A stretch of DNA of 64,000 nt from contig PABH01000013.1 in the NCBI GenBank assembly GCA_002702705.1, forward strand, positions 17,054 to 81,053, written 5' to 3'. Position 1 is the first letter of the stretch; each line of letters opens with the position of its first letter. The notes beneath the pieces are model-generated. The model was given only the letters and a program-made list of their open reading frames with translations. It was not told where the DNA came from and did no database searches. This DNA comes from Anaerolineaceae bacterium. GTDB lineage: Bacteria > Chloroflexota > Anaerolineae > Anaerolineales > Anaerolineaceae. A program made the translations under genes and the position numbers. This document shows positions 35,515 through 43,792 of this stretch, in pieces.

Positions 35515-35770
35515 GGTTCCTCCAAATGTTATTTTGTTTATTTGTGATTTCTTATTTATGATCATATCGGAGGAATATGTAGAAATATTGAAGTGAAGAT
35601 GAAGAAATTGTGAAAAAATAAAATCGCGACCTATACATTTGGCCAGGGAAAACTTACCCCTTGCGTATAAAAGAACACTGTCTCATTATTGGATGTGAAT
35701 CTCATGAAGAGAAAGTATCCTTATTGTTGCAAGTCGTTAATGAAAAAACGAGTTGTGAGGAGAGAATATC

Positions 35771-36340
35771 ATGATTGATTTCAATTACCAGAATATGGAT
35801 GCTAAATACCAACTTCGACATGTTGATCCCAAAGACTGGAAGCTTATCGTTTGGAAAAAAGCATATCGTGCTTATCAAAACATGCGCTTTCACGGAGCTT
35901 TGTGGCGTTTTTGGCGGCGTTTAAACCGGAAGCCTTTTCAGTTGATGGATTTTTCAGCTGTGCAAAAAAATTGTACTTTAGAGAGCCAATATGAACTGGG
36001 TGTTCAAACCATTCCGTTAGATCAAATTATTGGGTCTGTTAGCCGGGTTAAAGATTTTGATGGGAGATTTTGTTTGCGAACAGAAAAAGCCTCCAAAGAA
36101 CGTTGGATGCGCGTTGCACAGATGATTTTATCCTGTGAAACGATCCCGGCGGTAGATGTGATTCAGATTGGAAATCGTTATTTTGTAAAAGATGGTCATC
36201 ACCGTGTGTCGGCAGCTCGTGCATTGGGAATGAAATATATTGAAGCGCAAGTATGTGTCTTAAAGGTAAACGGTGATTTACCCTGGTTTACAAATCCGGT
36301 AAAAACGGTTCGTCACCAGCAATTGGCACAAAGTAGTTAA
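35771..36340 (+). CDS. ParB/Srx-fold (ParB N-terminal-like) protein
   Basis: A 189-residue cytosolic protein. The region from about residue 118 to 165 has ETIPAVDVIQIGNRYFVKDG followed by HHRVSAARALGM, the nucleotide-binding signature shared by ParB N-terminal domains and sulfiredoxin-like kinases. The first 70 residues are basic and aromatic and not recognised. There is no ParB DNA-binding helix-turn-helix, so it is not a chromosome-partition ParB. RBS GAGGAGAG lies upstream. It is followed by a strong hairpin, then a membrane protein gene. Confidence 0.7.
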   Translation: MIDFNYQNMDAKYQLRHVDPKDWKLIVWKKAYRAYQNMRFHGALWRFWRRLNRKPFQLMDFSAVQKNCTLESQYELGVQTIPLDQIIGSVSRVKDFDGRFCLRTEKASKERWMRVAQMILSCETIPAVDVIQIGNRYFVKDGHHRVSAARALGMKYIEAQVCVLKVNGDLPWFTNPVKTVRHQQLAQSS

Positions 36341-36348
36341 GTTAAAAA

Positions 36349-36385
36349 AGCTTCCAATCGTTGAAATTACCAACGATTGGAAGCT
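36349..36385. terminator. Perfect 15-bp hairpin between two plus-strand genes
   Basis: AGCTTCCAATCGTTG (36349-36363), loop AAATTAC, then its exact complement to 36385. The T-run is on the minus-strand side (six T), not after the plus-strand stem, so its direction of termination is unclear. Confidence 0.6.
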
Positions 36386-36413
36386 AATTTCCTGATTTTA
36401 CGGAGGGCATACA

Positions 36414-37289
36414 ATGAAACAGGCAGGTAAAACGCTGTTACGTTATCTTTTATTAGTTTTTATTTGGCTTGCATTAAATTTAATTGATTTTTATCATTTG
36501 CAGTTAATATATACGCCCCAGCGTGAATTATTAGGCCGATTTTTAATGGTAATGGTCGATGTGTTTGCTCTGGTACTTTTGTTATCCCGCTGCCGTTTAA
36601 GGGGTTGGCGCTTAATCTTTGTTGTATTTTTGGCATTGTTTGGTTTGAAAACCTTCTTAACAGTTATTGAAGCGGTGTATTTGCCTGTTTTGGTACCCCT
36701 CACCGGGCCGCTGATGGTGAATGGGTTAATTTCCTCTCTGATTATCGTGGTGGCTTCTATCTTCATCTTGGGATTATATGACCAGGGAGATCAGGTGAAT
36801 AATCACCCCTCCCGGATTGAAATGAATTGGTATCATTGGTTGTGGAAATTGCCATTAACCAGTTTTTTTTGGATGTTTTTATTTGCCCTATTTGGTGCGT
36901 TGGTTTTCTTAAATATTGCCAATTGGTTAGATCCGGTAGGCTTAAGCAATTATAGCAATTTAAATATGCCAACATGGGTTTTACCGTTCCAGGGATTTCG
37001 GGCCATGTTATGGTTATTGTTAACCCTGCCGTTATTGGCGCAGTTATCCGGACCGAAAAAACAGTTGGTGTGGTTGATAGGTGTTGTGATGGCTTGTTGG
37101 ATGGGCAGTAATTTATTAGCAGCCGGCAGTTTTTCACTGGGATTACAAGTGGCTCACTTGGTAGAAGTTACCGGAGAAACCTTTGTTTTTGGCGCCTGGC
37201 TGACCCTTTTATTTGTTCGCCCCGAAAGACTTACGCAAAACCAGAACGATCAAATCCAACAATCTGTTCCCATGAACCAATCCATATAA
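36414..37289 (+). CDS. Integral membrane protein of unknown function
   Basis: A 291-residue protein with about eight hydrophobic segments, first near residues 8-28 and last near 262-282. No motif was recognised. RBS GGAGGG precedes ATG 36414. The C-terminal tail is polar and Gln/Asn-rich. It ends at a strong terminator and shares no clear operon with the two-component genes that follow. Confidence 0.65.
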   Translation: MKQAGKTLLRYLLLVFIWLALNLIDFYHLQLIYTPQRELLGRFLMVMVDVFALVLLLSRCRLRGWRLIFVVFLALFGLKTFLTVIEAVYLPVLVPLTGPLMVNGLISSLIIVVASIFILGLYDQGDQVNNHPSRIEMNWYHWLWKLPLTSFFWMFLFALFGALVFLNIANWLDPVGLSNYSNLNMPTWVLPFQGFRAMLWLLLTLPLLAQLSGPKKQLVWLIGVVMACWMGSNLLAAGSFSLGLQVAHLVEVTGETFVFGAWLTLLFVRPERLTQNQNDQIQQSVPMNQSI

Positions 37290-37315
37290 AAAAAGCCGAT
37301 TTTTCGGCTTTTTTT
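37288..37315 (+). terminator. Terminator after the membrane protein gene
   Basis: AAAAAAAGCCGA, a four-base loop, TCGGCTTTTTTT. The stem overlaps the stop codon. Confidence 0.9.
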
Positions 37316-37316
37316 A

Positions 37317-37345
37317 TTGGTTGTTTTTATAAATTCGTGCATAAT
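37317..37345 (+). promoter_or_regulatory. Promoter of the two-component operon
   Basis: TTGGTT (37317-37322), 17-base spacer, CATAAT (37340-37345), 36 bases before the GTG start. Confidence 0.55.
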
Positions 37346-37380
37346 TAGGGGGATGAAACGGTACTTGAGGGAGTTTCCGC

Positions 37381-39669
37381 GTGAATGAATCCAAATCAAA
37401 AAATCGGCGTAGCATAAAAACCAAAATTATTACCTGGTCCTTTGTACCAACCATTATTATTCTGATATCAGTCGCTTTGGTAACCTTCTATTCTTATCAA
37501 AAAGTTACGGAAGATCTGGTGTTTAGCCAGAGCAATGAAGTTGCAAATTACATGTCTGATAAATCCCGGCAAGTTTTTGCAGAAATATATAATCCGGTTT
37601 TGTTGGATTTTATTTTTAATTTGGATTTCGATAAATCTTTGCCGCTGTTAGAACGGGCAGAAAAATTACAATTAAATCCTTTGTTATTGTATGTTTTTGA
37701 CGGCGGTATGGTTGTATTGGATGAGGAAGGAAAGGTAACGTACACGGTTCCTGAAATACCGGAATTAATTGGTGAGGACTGGTCAGATCGGGATTATTTT
37801 GCTGGGGCACGAATTGGCAATGGTGCAAACGCAGCCACGGGACGAATCCGTGAGGATGGCCCTCTTTATCCCGTGGTTTTACCGATCAGCTTAGGGATGT
37901 TTGATGAGCATAATGAGTTTATCGGTGTTATTGTCTTTTTTTCCGCGATTAAGCCGGATGGGAATACCCCTTTATATCTCGCAATGAAAGCAAAATTCAT
38001 GGACGAGAATGTTATCATCATGGATGCCGGACATCGTGCACTCTATCATTATGATCCGACGTATGTGGGTCGTAACTTAAGTGACCAGGATTATTTAGCC
38101 CCCGTCATTAATTTTAAACCGGATGCGAATAAAGAAAATCGCCCCGCCAGTTATCGTTCACCGGATGGCAGCACGGTCATCAGCACATCGGTGGAGCCTT
38201 TGTTATTAAATAATTATTGGATGGTGATAAAAGAACAGGCTTGGAAAGATTTAATGGCACCCAGTTTATCATACCGGCGTTTGTTAATCATTTTACTGAC
38301 AGCAGGTGTATTAATTCCAATTGGCGTGGTAACTTATGGTGTGCGTCACCTGACCCAACCGATTGACCAGATGATTAATGCTGCTCGGGAAATCGCGGAT
38401 GGGCGTTTTGGCCAAAAAATTGATGCGAACAGCGGGGATGAATTGGAAGATTTGGCTGTTCAATTTAATAAAATGTCTACCCAATTAGCACAATCCTATG
38501 CCACCCTGGAACAGCGGGTAGAGGATAGAACCCGTGAATTAGCTACGATTAATGAAATTACAAAGGTGGTCAGCCGCACTTTAAATATTGAAGAGGTTTT
38601 ACAACGAGCCTTGGAAAAAACAGTAGAAATCACCAATATGGATGCGGGTAATGCATATCGCCTTAACCCGGATTCCAAAATGATGGTTTTACTGGCACAT
38701 ACCGGATTTTCTGAAGAATATGTTAATAAATATCGTTATCTGCCCTTAGATATGACCAATTACCAGGAAGATGGAAAGATGCCGGAAGTTTTTGTGAATT
38801 ATGTTGACGCGCATTCCATACCGGTTATTCGGGAATCGTTGAAAAAAGAAGGCGTGCATGTTATTGTACGTTTATTGTTGTGGTTCAAAAACCGTCCTGT
38901 TGGTTTTATTGGTTTGGCGAAACGCACCCCAGAATTATTAACAGAAAATGAGATCGATGTGTTTAAAACCATTGGACGCCAAATTAGTGTGGCTATTGAA
39001 AATTCAATTTTGTATGAACAGGCTGAAGAAACGGCTGCTTTGGCGGAACGAAATCGTTTGGCACGGGAGTTACATGATGCGGTTTCCCAAACCTTGTTTT
39101 CAGCCAGTTTAATTGCAGAGGTTTTGCCCCAGCTGTATGAGTTTAATCCGGAAGAAGGACAAAAACGCACCCAAGAGTTAAGGCGGTTAGCGCGGGGTGC
39201 TTTGGCTGAGATGCGTACTTTGTTGATGGAACTGCGCCCGGCTGCTTTAACCCAGGTTAGTTTGGCGGAGCTTTTGCAGCAGTTATGTGAAGCAGCGGTT
39301 GGCAGGTCACAACTGCCGATAAAATTAAGTATTGAGGGTGATCGAGACTACCCGCCGGATGTTCAAGTAGCTTTGTACCGCATTACCCAGGAAGCCTTAA
39401 ATAATGTCATCAAGTATGCACATGCTAAAGAAGTGCGGTTAGAATTATTACAAACGGATTCTTTTGTGGAAATTGCGGTACGTGATGATGGGATTGGTTT
39501 TGATCGATCCAGTGTACCGGCTAATCACTTTGGATTAAAAATTATGCAAGAACGTGCCGAGGCGATTGGCGCCGAGTTACAAATAGTTTCAACACCAGGA
39601 AGTGGCTCTCACGTTACTGTAACCTGGTGTGATAACCCCGATTGTTTGGAGGATGAAGAAGATGAGTAA
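37381..39669 (+). CDS. Membrane sensor histidine kinase (Cache-HAMP-GAF-HisKA_3)
   Basis: A 762-residue kinase that starts at GTG 37381 behind GAGGGAG. Two membrane helices (about residues 17-39 and 300-322) bracket an exterior double-Cache ligand-binding region. Then come HAMP (PIDQMINAAREIADGRFGQK), a coiled coil, a GAF domain (about 395-545), and HisKA_3 with the phospho-acceptor His565 in RLARELHDAVSQTLFS. A NarL-type HATPase ends the protein (NVIKYAHA; DDGIGFD; FGLKIMQERA). It signals to the overlapping response regulator gene. The ligand is unknown. Confidence 0.94.
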   Translation: MNESKSKNRRSIKTKIITWSFVPTIIILISVALVTFYSYQKVTEDLVFSQSNEVANYMSDKSRQVFAEIYNPVLLDFIFNLDFDKSLPLLERAEKLQLNPLLLYVFDGGMVVLDEEGKVTYTVPEIPELIGEDWSDRDYFAGARIGNGANAATGRIREDGPLYPVVLPISLGMFDEHNEFIGVIVFFSAIKPDGNTPLYLAMKAKFMDENVIIMDAGHRALYHYDPTYVGRNLSDQDYLAPVINFKPDANKENRPASYRSPDGSTVISTSVEPLLLNNYWMVIKEQAWKDLMAPSLSYRRLLIILLTAGVLIPIGVVTYGVRHLTQPIDQMINAAREIADGRFGQKIDANSGDELEDLAVQFNKMSTQLAQSYATLEQRVEDRTRELATINEITKVVSRTLNIEEVLQRALEKTVEITNMDAGNAYRLNPDSKMMVLLAHTGFSEEYVNKYRYLPLDMTNYQEDGKMPEVFVNYVDAHSIPVIRESLKKEGVHVIVRLLLWFKNRPVGFIGLAKRTPELLTENEIDVFKTIGRQISVAIENSILYEQAEETAALAERNRLARELHDAVSQTLFSASLIAEVLPQLYEFNPEEGQKRTQELRRLARGALAEMRTLLMELRPAALTQVSLAELLQQLCEAAVGRSQLPIKLSIEGDRDYPPDVQVALYRITQEALNNVIKYAHAKEVRLELLQTDSFVEIAVRDDGIGFDRSSVPANHFGLKIMQERAEAIGAELQIVSTPGSGSHVTVTWCDNPDCLEDEEDE

Positions 39670-40294
39670 AACCATTCGCGTTATGTTGGTGGATGATCAT
39701 GCTGTGGTTCGCAGTGGTTTGGGTGCGTTTTTATTGGTAAACAAAGATATGAATCTGGTTGGCGAAGCAGAAAGCGGTGAAGATGCCATTGAAAAAACGA
39801 GTTTATTAAATCCGGATGTAATCTTAATGGATTTAAAGATGCCAGGTATGGGTGGGGTAGCAGCCATTCGTGCGATTCGTCAAAAATATCCGGAGATACG
39901 TATTATCGCCTTAACCAGTTATGCGGATGAAGGTTTGGTTCAGGGGGCCCTTCAAGCAGGAGCCATTGGTTATTTAATGAAAAATGTGCAGGCTTTTGAA
40001 CTTGCCAATGCGATTCGGTCCGTGGCTGTTGGACGTTTAACACTTTCACCAGAGGCCACCGAGGTGCTGGTTCAATCTGCAACTCAACCTGTGATTCCGG
40101 GACATGATCTAACGGAGAGGGAACGAGATGTATTAAAGTTAATGGTTGACGGGAAACAAAACGCGGAAATTGCCCAAGAATTAATTATCAGTCCTTCGAC
40201 CGTCAAATATCACATCGGAAATATTTATTCCAAATTAGGCGTAGATAGCCGTGTAGCTGCTGTATCATTGGCAATTCAACGCCAATTGGTTTAA
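39662..40294 (+). CDS. NarL/LiaR-family response regulator
   Basis: ATG 39662 overlaps the kinase stop by eight bases and follows GGAGG at 39648-39652, so translation is coupled. The 210-residue protein has a receiver domain with DDHAVVR, phospho-acceptor Asp57 in LMDLKMPGMGG, TSYADEG and the conserved Lys in LMKNV. Its LuxR-type helix-turn-helix begins with LTERERDVLKLMVDGKQ and contains SPSTVKYHIGNIYSKL. It is the cognate partner of the kinase. Targets cannot be read here. Confidence 0.94.
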   Translation: MSKTIRVMLVDDHAVVRSGLGAFLLVNKDMNLVGEAESGEDAIEKTSLLNPDVILMDLKMPGMGGVAAIRAIRQKYPEIRIIALTSYADEGLVQGALQAGAIGYLMKNVQAFELANAIRSVAVGRLTLSPEATEVLVQSATQPVIPGHDLTERERDVLKLMVDGKQNAEIAQELIISPSTVKYHIGNIYSKLGVDSRVAAVSLAIQRQLV

Positions 40295-40340
40295 ATTGGT
40301 TTACAATTAGGCCTGCAAAAATCATTTAACCGGAGAAATC

Positions 40341-40931
40341 ATGTCAAAACGTCAACGAAAATTGGAACAAAAACGAAAACATGCCATCTGGAATTATTTT
40401 GATGACGGTATCTGGGAACTATACGTTGGATTGTCCGCGCTTTGGTTAGGGTTGATTGTTCGTTTTTATTGGCCTGTTTGGTATGTTTTTCTCATTATCC
40501 CATTGCTTTTTGTGCCATTATGGTTAAAAGAAAAAATAACTTTGCCACGGCTCTCAAAATTAAAATTTTCAATTCAAAAACGAAAAGGCATATTGGCGAT
40601 TGGTTTGATTTTATTGTTCGCAAATATGGTTGTCCTGCTTGTGATGAAGGATGAACCCGGATTAACCGGATTAAATGTGTTTTTGGAAAAGAATGATTTG
40701 GTCATTGCATCCATGGTAACCGGCTCGGTAAGTTTGTATTTAGCCTATGCATTTGGTTTTCAGCGATTATATTCGTATGCTTTGTTGTTATTTATTGGTT
40801 TTTTTGCGGAAGCCTGGTTATTTCCGGGGCAGCGTTTGGGAATTGTATCGTTCGCCGGTTTTATTATTGTGGCTGCCGGGGTGAGTTTGCTGCTGAAGTT
40901 TTTGCGAATGAACCATCCATTAAGCGTCTAA
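40341..40931 (+). CDS. Membrane protein of unknown function after the two-component genes
   Basis: A 196-residue protein with a basic N-terminus (KRQRKLEQKRKHAIWNYFDD) and about five or six hydrophobic segments. The DDGIWELYVGLSALWLGL start resembles other small Anaerolineae membrane proteins with DG(I/L)W(E/D)L, but I cannot name a family. It lies 46 bases after the response regulator and may be cotranscribed with it. Confidence 0.6.
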   Translation: MSKRQRKLEQKRKHAIWNYFDDGIWELYVGLSALWLGLIVRFYWPVWYVFLIIPLLFVPLWLKEKITLPRLSKLKFSIQKRKGILAIGLILLFANMVVLLVMKDEPGLTGLNVFLEKNDLVIASMVTGSVSLYLAYAFGFQRLYSYALLLFIGFFAEAWLFPGQRLGIVSFAGFIIVAAGVSLLLKFLRMNHPLSV

Positions 40932-40970
40932 CTCATCAAAACCACAAAGATTTTGGTGCAGTTAAGGTTA

Positions 40971-41391
40971 TCAGGTTGATCTCTGGGGATTAAATAGTCT
41001 GAATTTAAGCAGCCTGATACTGCTATTCGCACCCAGACCTTTTGAAATATATTGTTGAAACGGTCCCCAATCTTTTAACCCGCTGACTCTGTCTTGTGGT
41101 GAAAAAAAACCGCCGGTTTCAGAAGCGCCATCGGGGATATAAAGTGCGCCAATGAAGGGTATTCGGTTTGTACCCGTCAGACATATCACCAGTAAAAGCC
41201 ACCATGTCATAATTTAATCCATTCATTTTGGAAAGAAGGCGTTGTTGGTTTCCTCCAAAATTTTTTCCATGTAAATCACTGATTTGTAAGATTGTATAAC
41301 CATCAAATGTTTTTGGGAGATCTTTAATTTCCACCTGCTGTCGAACAACACTGATTTGTTGATTTATGATCACATTGTAAATGGTAATCAT
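40971..41391 (-). pseudogene. Decayed metallophosphoesterase with internal deletion and frameshift
   Basis: The N-terminal fragment (41391 to about 41165) reads YTILQISDLHGKNFGGNQQR and MVAFTGDMSDG, the first two metal motifs of a YkuE/YaeI-like membrane-linked phosphoesterase. In another frame, the C-terminal fragment (about 41180 to 40971) has IPFIGALYIPD and FQQYISKGLGANSSIRL, the usual end of the same family. The middle ~120 residues with GNHD and GHTHGG are missing, and the frame changes at the join near 41165-41180. The result cannot be an active enzyme. Confidence 0.75.
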
Positions 41392-41478
41392 AAAAATTGA
41401 TCATAAATCAACCAGAAGAAAGTGAGAAAGAATTTTTTATTTTCTTTATATTGGTTTCTCGTTACCGTTCCTGATGGT

Positions 41479-41673
41479 TTATTGTGGGCGTTGTTGTTTG
41501 GGACTCAGTATACAAACAAAGGGACCAAAATAGGGTATACATAAAACGAACAGTACCCAGGCAATCGTATCAAACCGGGGCAGACGACGCTGTTTGAGGT
41601 GATAAAATGCCATGAGCACGAGGAATAAATCGGTGAGAATCAACAGTATACGAAGGATTAGTCGCGTTTGCAT
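41479..41673 (-). CDS. Small PLDc_N-type membrane protein
   Basis: A 64-residue protein with two hydrophobic helices. The second carries IAWVLFVLCIPYFGPFVCIL, the phospholipase D nuclease N-terminal (PLDc_N) pattern found as a free-standing small protein. The gene has a strong minus-strand promoter with a palindrome over the start site, which supports its reality. Function unknown. Confidence 0.7.
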   Translation of the reverse strand: MQTRLILRILLILTDLFLVLMAFYHLKQRRLPRFDTIAWVLFVLCIPYFGPFVCILSPKQQRPQ

Positions 41674-41688
41674 AGTTTATTCTTTATT

Positions 41689-41732
41689 AGGACAAGTGTC
41701 CTTATTATACATGATGGTTTTCTATCTGTTAA
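41689..41732 (-). promoter_or_regulatory. Promoter with start-site operator for the PLDc_N-type gene
   Basis: Minus strand: TTAACA (41727-41732), 17 bases, TATAAT (41704-41709), then the palindrome AGGACACTTGTCCT (41689-41702) over the predicted start. Confidence 0.65.
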
Positions 41733-41773
41733 GAAATAAAAATTTTTATAAGGGGACAAGTAAATAGGTATAA

Positions 41774-41802
41774 AAAACGCGGGCAAATTTTGCCCGCGTT
41801 TT
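41774..41802 (-). terminator. Terminator of the BmpA-type ABC transporter operon
   Basis: AAAACGCGGGCAAA and TTTGCCCGCGTTTT form a near-perfect stem with a T run on the minus-strand side, 21 bases beyond the stop at 41823. Confidence 0.85.
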
Positions 41803-41822
41803 GGTACTTTGTAAAAAATTCG

Positions 41823-42752
41823 TCAAACGGATCTTTTTTCCCGGTCGTAGTTTTTGCCAAGGAAAGAAGGCACACGAGATTTGCCAAAGGTGAAGATCAT
41901 CACCAAAATGGTGGCAATGTAAGGCAGCATGATCAAGAATTGATAAGGAACGATCGATCCAATCACCTGAACACGGAATGCTAACACTTCGACACCGGAG
42001 AAGAACAGAGACCCAAACAAAATCGGGAGGGGGCTCCAGCCGCCAAAGAAGGTTAGTGCAATTGCCAACCAACCACGTCCCATAACCATCAATTCAGTGA
42101 AGGTACCTGTATAAACCATAGGCAGGTAAGCACCAGCCAAACCGATCAAGGCACCTCCGACGATGGTGGTCCAATATCGGCTGCTTGTGGTATTGATACC
42201 CAGGCTGTCTGCAGTCATTGGGTGTTCACCAACGGCACGAATTTCCAATCCTTTTTGGGTGCGGAATAAGAAATACCACAGTCCAATTGAGACCAAAATG
42301 GAAACATACACCAGGATGTTTTGTTGGAAAAAGATGGGGCCGATGACGGGGATCTGGCTTAATAATGGGATTGAAATGTCTTTCAGGGTTGGAATCAACG
42401 GTGGTGATAAGGTGATCCCAATCACCAATTTTGGCAGCAAAGTCGAAAGCCCGATACCAATAAAGAACAACGCCAGACCAATTACAAATTGATCCATCTT
42501 TAAGTTGGTTGTAAAGTAGGCTAAGGCCAGGCCGAATAAAGCCCCAGAAGCCATTGCGGCGACCATGCCTAAAAAGATGCTTCCGGTCATGTAACTAACC
42601 AAAAAACCTAAGGAAGCACCAACCAACATGATCCCTTCCTGAGCGACGTTAAAGACGCCCGTTCGGCCGCCAAGCATGGTGCCTTGTCCAGCCAGGACAA
42701 ACGGTACCATGGAAAGGAGTACAAGTCTTAAGAAATTAACAAGAATATCCAT
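41823..42752 (-). CDS. Nucleoside/nucleobase ABC transporter permease (second)
   Basis: A 309-residue permease of the BPD_transp_2 (LivH/NupQ) type with about nine or ten helices: GTMLGGRTGVFNVAQEGIML near residue 25, AVGEHPMTADSLGINTTSSR in the cytoplasmic coupling region (about 177), and YLPMVYTGTFTELMVMGRGW (about 212). Members of this type work with BmpA-family binding proteins to take up purine or pyrimidine nucleosides. Its start overlaps the stop of the first permease gene by one base. Confidence 0.9.
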   Translation of the reverse strand: MDILVNFLRLVLLSMVPFVLAGQGTMLGGRTGVFNVAQEGIMLVGASLGFLVSYMTGSIFLGMVAAMASGALFGLALAYFTTNLKMDQFVIGLALFFIGIGLSTLLPKLVIGITLSPPLIPTLKDISIPLLSQIPVIGPIFFQQNILVYVSILVSIGLWYFLFRTQKGLEIRAVGEHPMTADSLGINTTSSRYWTTIVGGALIGLAGAYLPMVYTGTFTELMVMGRGWLAIALTFFGGWSPLPILFGSLFFSGVEVLAFRVQVIGSIVPYQFLIMLPYIATILVMIFTFGKSRVPSFLGKNYDREKRSV

Positions 42753-43768
42753 TAGGATTTCCTCCTGCTGGCGACAACGTCCGATAAGAGGACGAAGAGT
42801 AAGATCAGGGCTTCAACGATGAAGACCATTTGCACCGGAATCATCAGTGTACGCTGCATAGCACTGGCGCCCACTTCCAAAACGGCGATGAAAAAGGCAA
42901 CAAACGGAACCGCGAGATTGTTTCCACGGGAAATCAAACCAATGATTAGCCCTAAAACCAGGAAGTTAGACTGCATGCCTTCGATCAGGCGATGCTGCAC
43001 ACCGGCTACTTCCAATGCACCGGAAAGGCCAGCTACGGCACCGGCTAAAACGAGTGAAAACACGAACATACGGCGGACTTTAATACCGTAAATTCCAGCT
43101 GCTTGCGGATTTGCGCCGGTTGCAATCAATTCATAACCACCCGTGGTGCGGGAAGTATAAATGTAAATGCCTGCGGCAACGGCAATCGCTAACAACAAAC
43201 CCGTATGTAGGGGTGGATTGTTTATCAACAAAGGCAAAAAGCCATTAGAGCCAATGGTGATGGTTGTTGGGTGTCCGGCTGTGGGATCACGCCAGGGACC
43301 GGTAGCTACATAATCAATCAATGCAAATGAAACGAAGTTTAATAAAACCGTCGTCAAAATTTCATTGATTTTAAATTTATACAGCAAATAAGCCGGGATA
43401 AATCCCCAAATTGCACCGGTTAACACACCGGCCAGGATCACAATCGGAATTAACAAAATGGGAGGCAGGTTAGCAAACATGATACCGGCTGCTGTGGCAC
43501 CAATGGCACCTACGATCATTTGTCCTTCACCCCCGATATTAAATTTGCCGGCAGTTAAGGGAATTGTAAAAGCCAGTGCCTGTAAAACAAGGGGGATAAA
43601 CTTTAATAAGGTTTGGATGAAACCGTTCGGCGTCCGGAACGAAGTAAACAGAATGGTGGAATACGCCCGGAAGACATCAAAACCCATCAAAGCAATGAAG
43701 ATACCTGCCGCCACAAAAGAAGCGAGTACAGCGATCAGGTATGGTAATATTTTTTTAACAATTGTCAT
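42752..43768 (-). CDS. Nucleoside/nucleobase ABC transporter permease (first)
   Basis: A 338-residue BPD_transp_2 permease (NupP/YufP-like): PLTAGKFNIGGEGQMIVGAI (about residues 68-87), a long central set of helices, and the coupling loop IATGANPQAAGIYGIKVRRM (about 212). It forms the membrane channel with the second permease. The four genes (binding protein, ATPase, two permeases) are in the canonical order of the Nup/Rns/YufNOPQ class. Confidence 0.9.
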   Translation of the reverse strand: MTIVKKILPYLIAVLASFVAAGIFIALMGFDVFRAYSTILFTSFRTPNGFIQTLLKFIPLVLQALAFTIPLTAGKFNIGGEGQMIVGAIGATAAGIMFANLPPILLIPIVILAGVLTGAIWGFIPAYLLYKFKINEILTTVLLNFVSFALIDYVATGPWRDPTAGHPTTITIGSNGFLPLLINNPPLHTGLLLAIAVAAGIYIYTSRTTGGYELIATGANPQAAGIYGIKVRRMFVFSLVLAGAVAGLSGALEVAGVQHRLIEGMQSNFLVLGLIIGLISRGNNLAVPFVAFFIAVLEVGASAMQRTLMIPVQMVFIVEALILLFVLLSDVVASRRKS

Positions 43769-43792
43769 TTCGTTGCTCTTTCTTTAAAGGAT

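Noticed and set aside
35771..36340. Chromosome-partition ParB
   Set aside because: Only the ParB N-terminal-like motif is present; no helix-turn-helix, no ParA neighbour and no parS-like sites.
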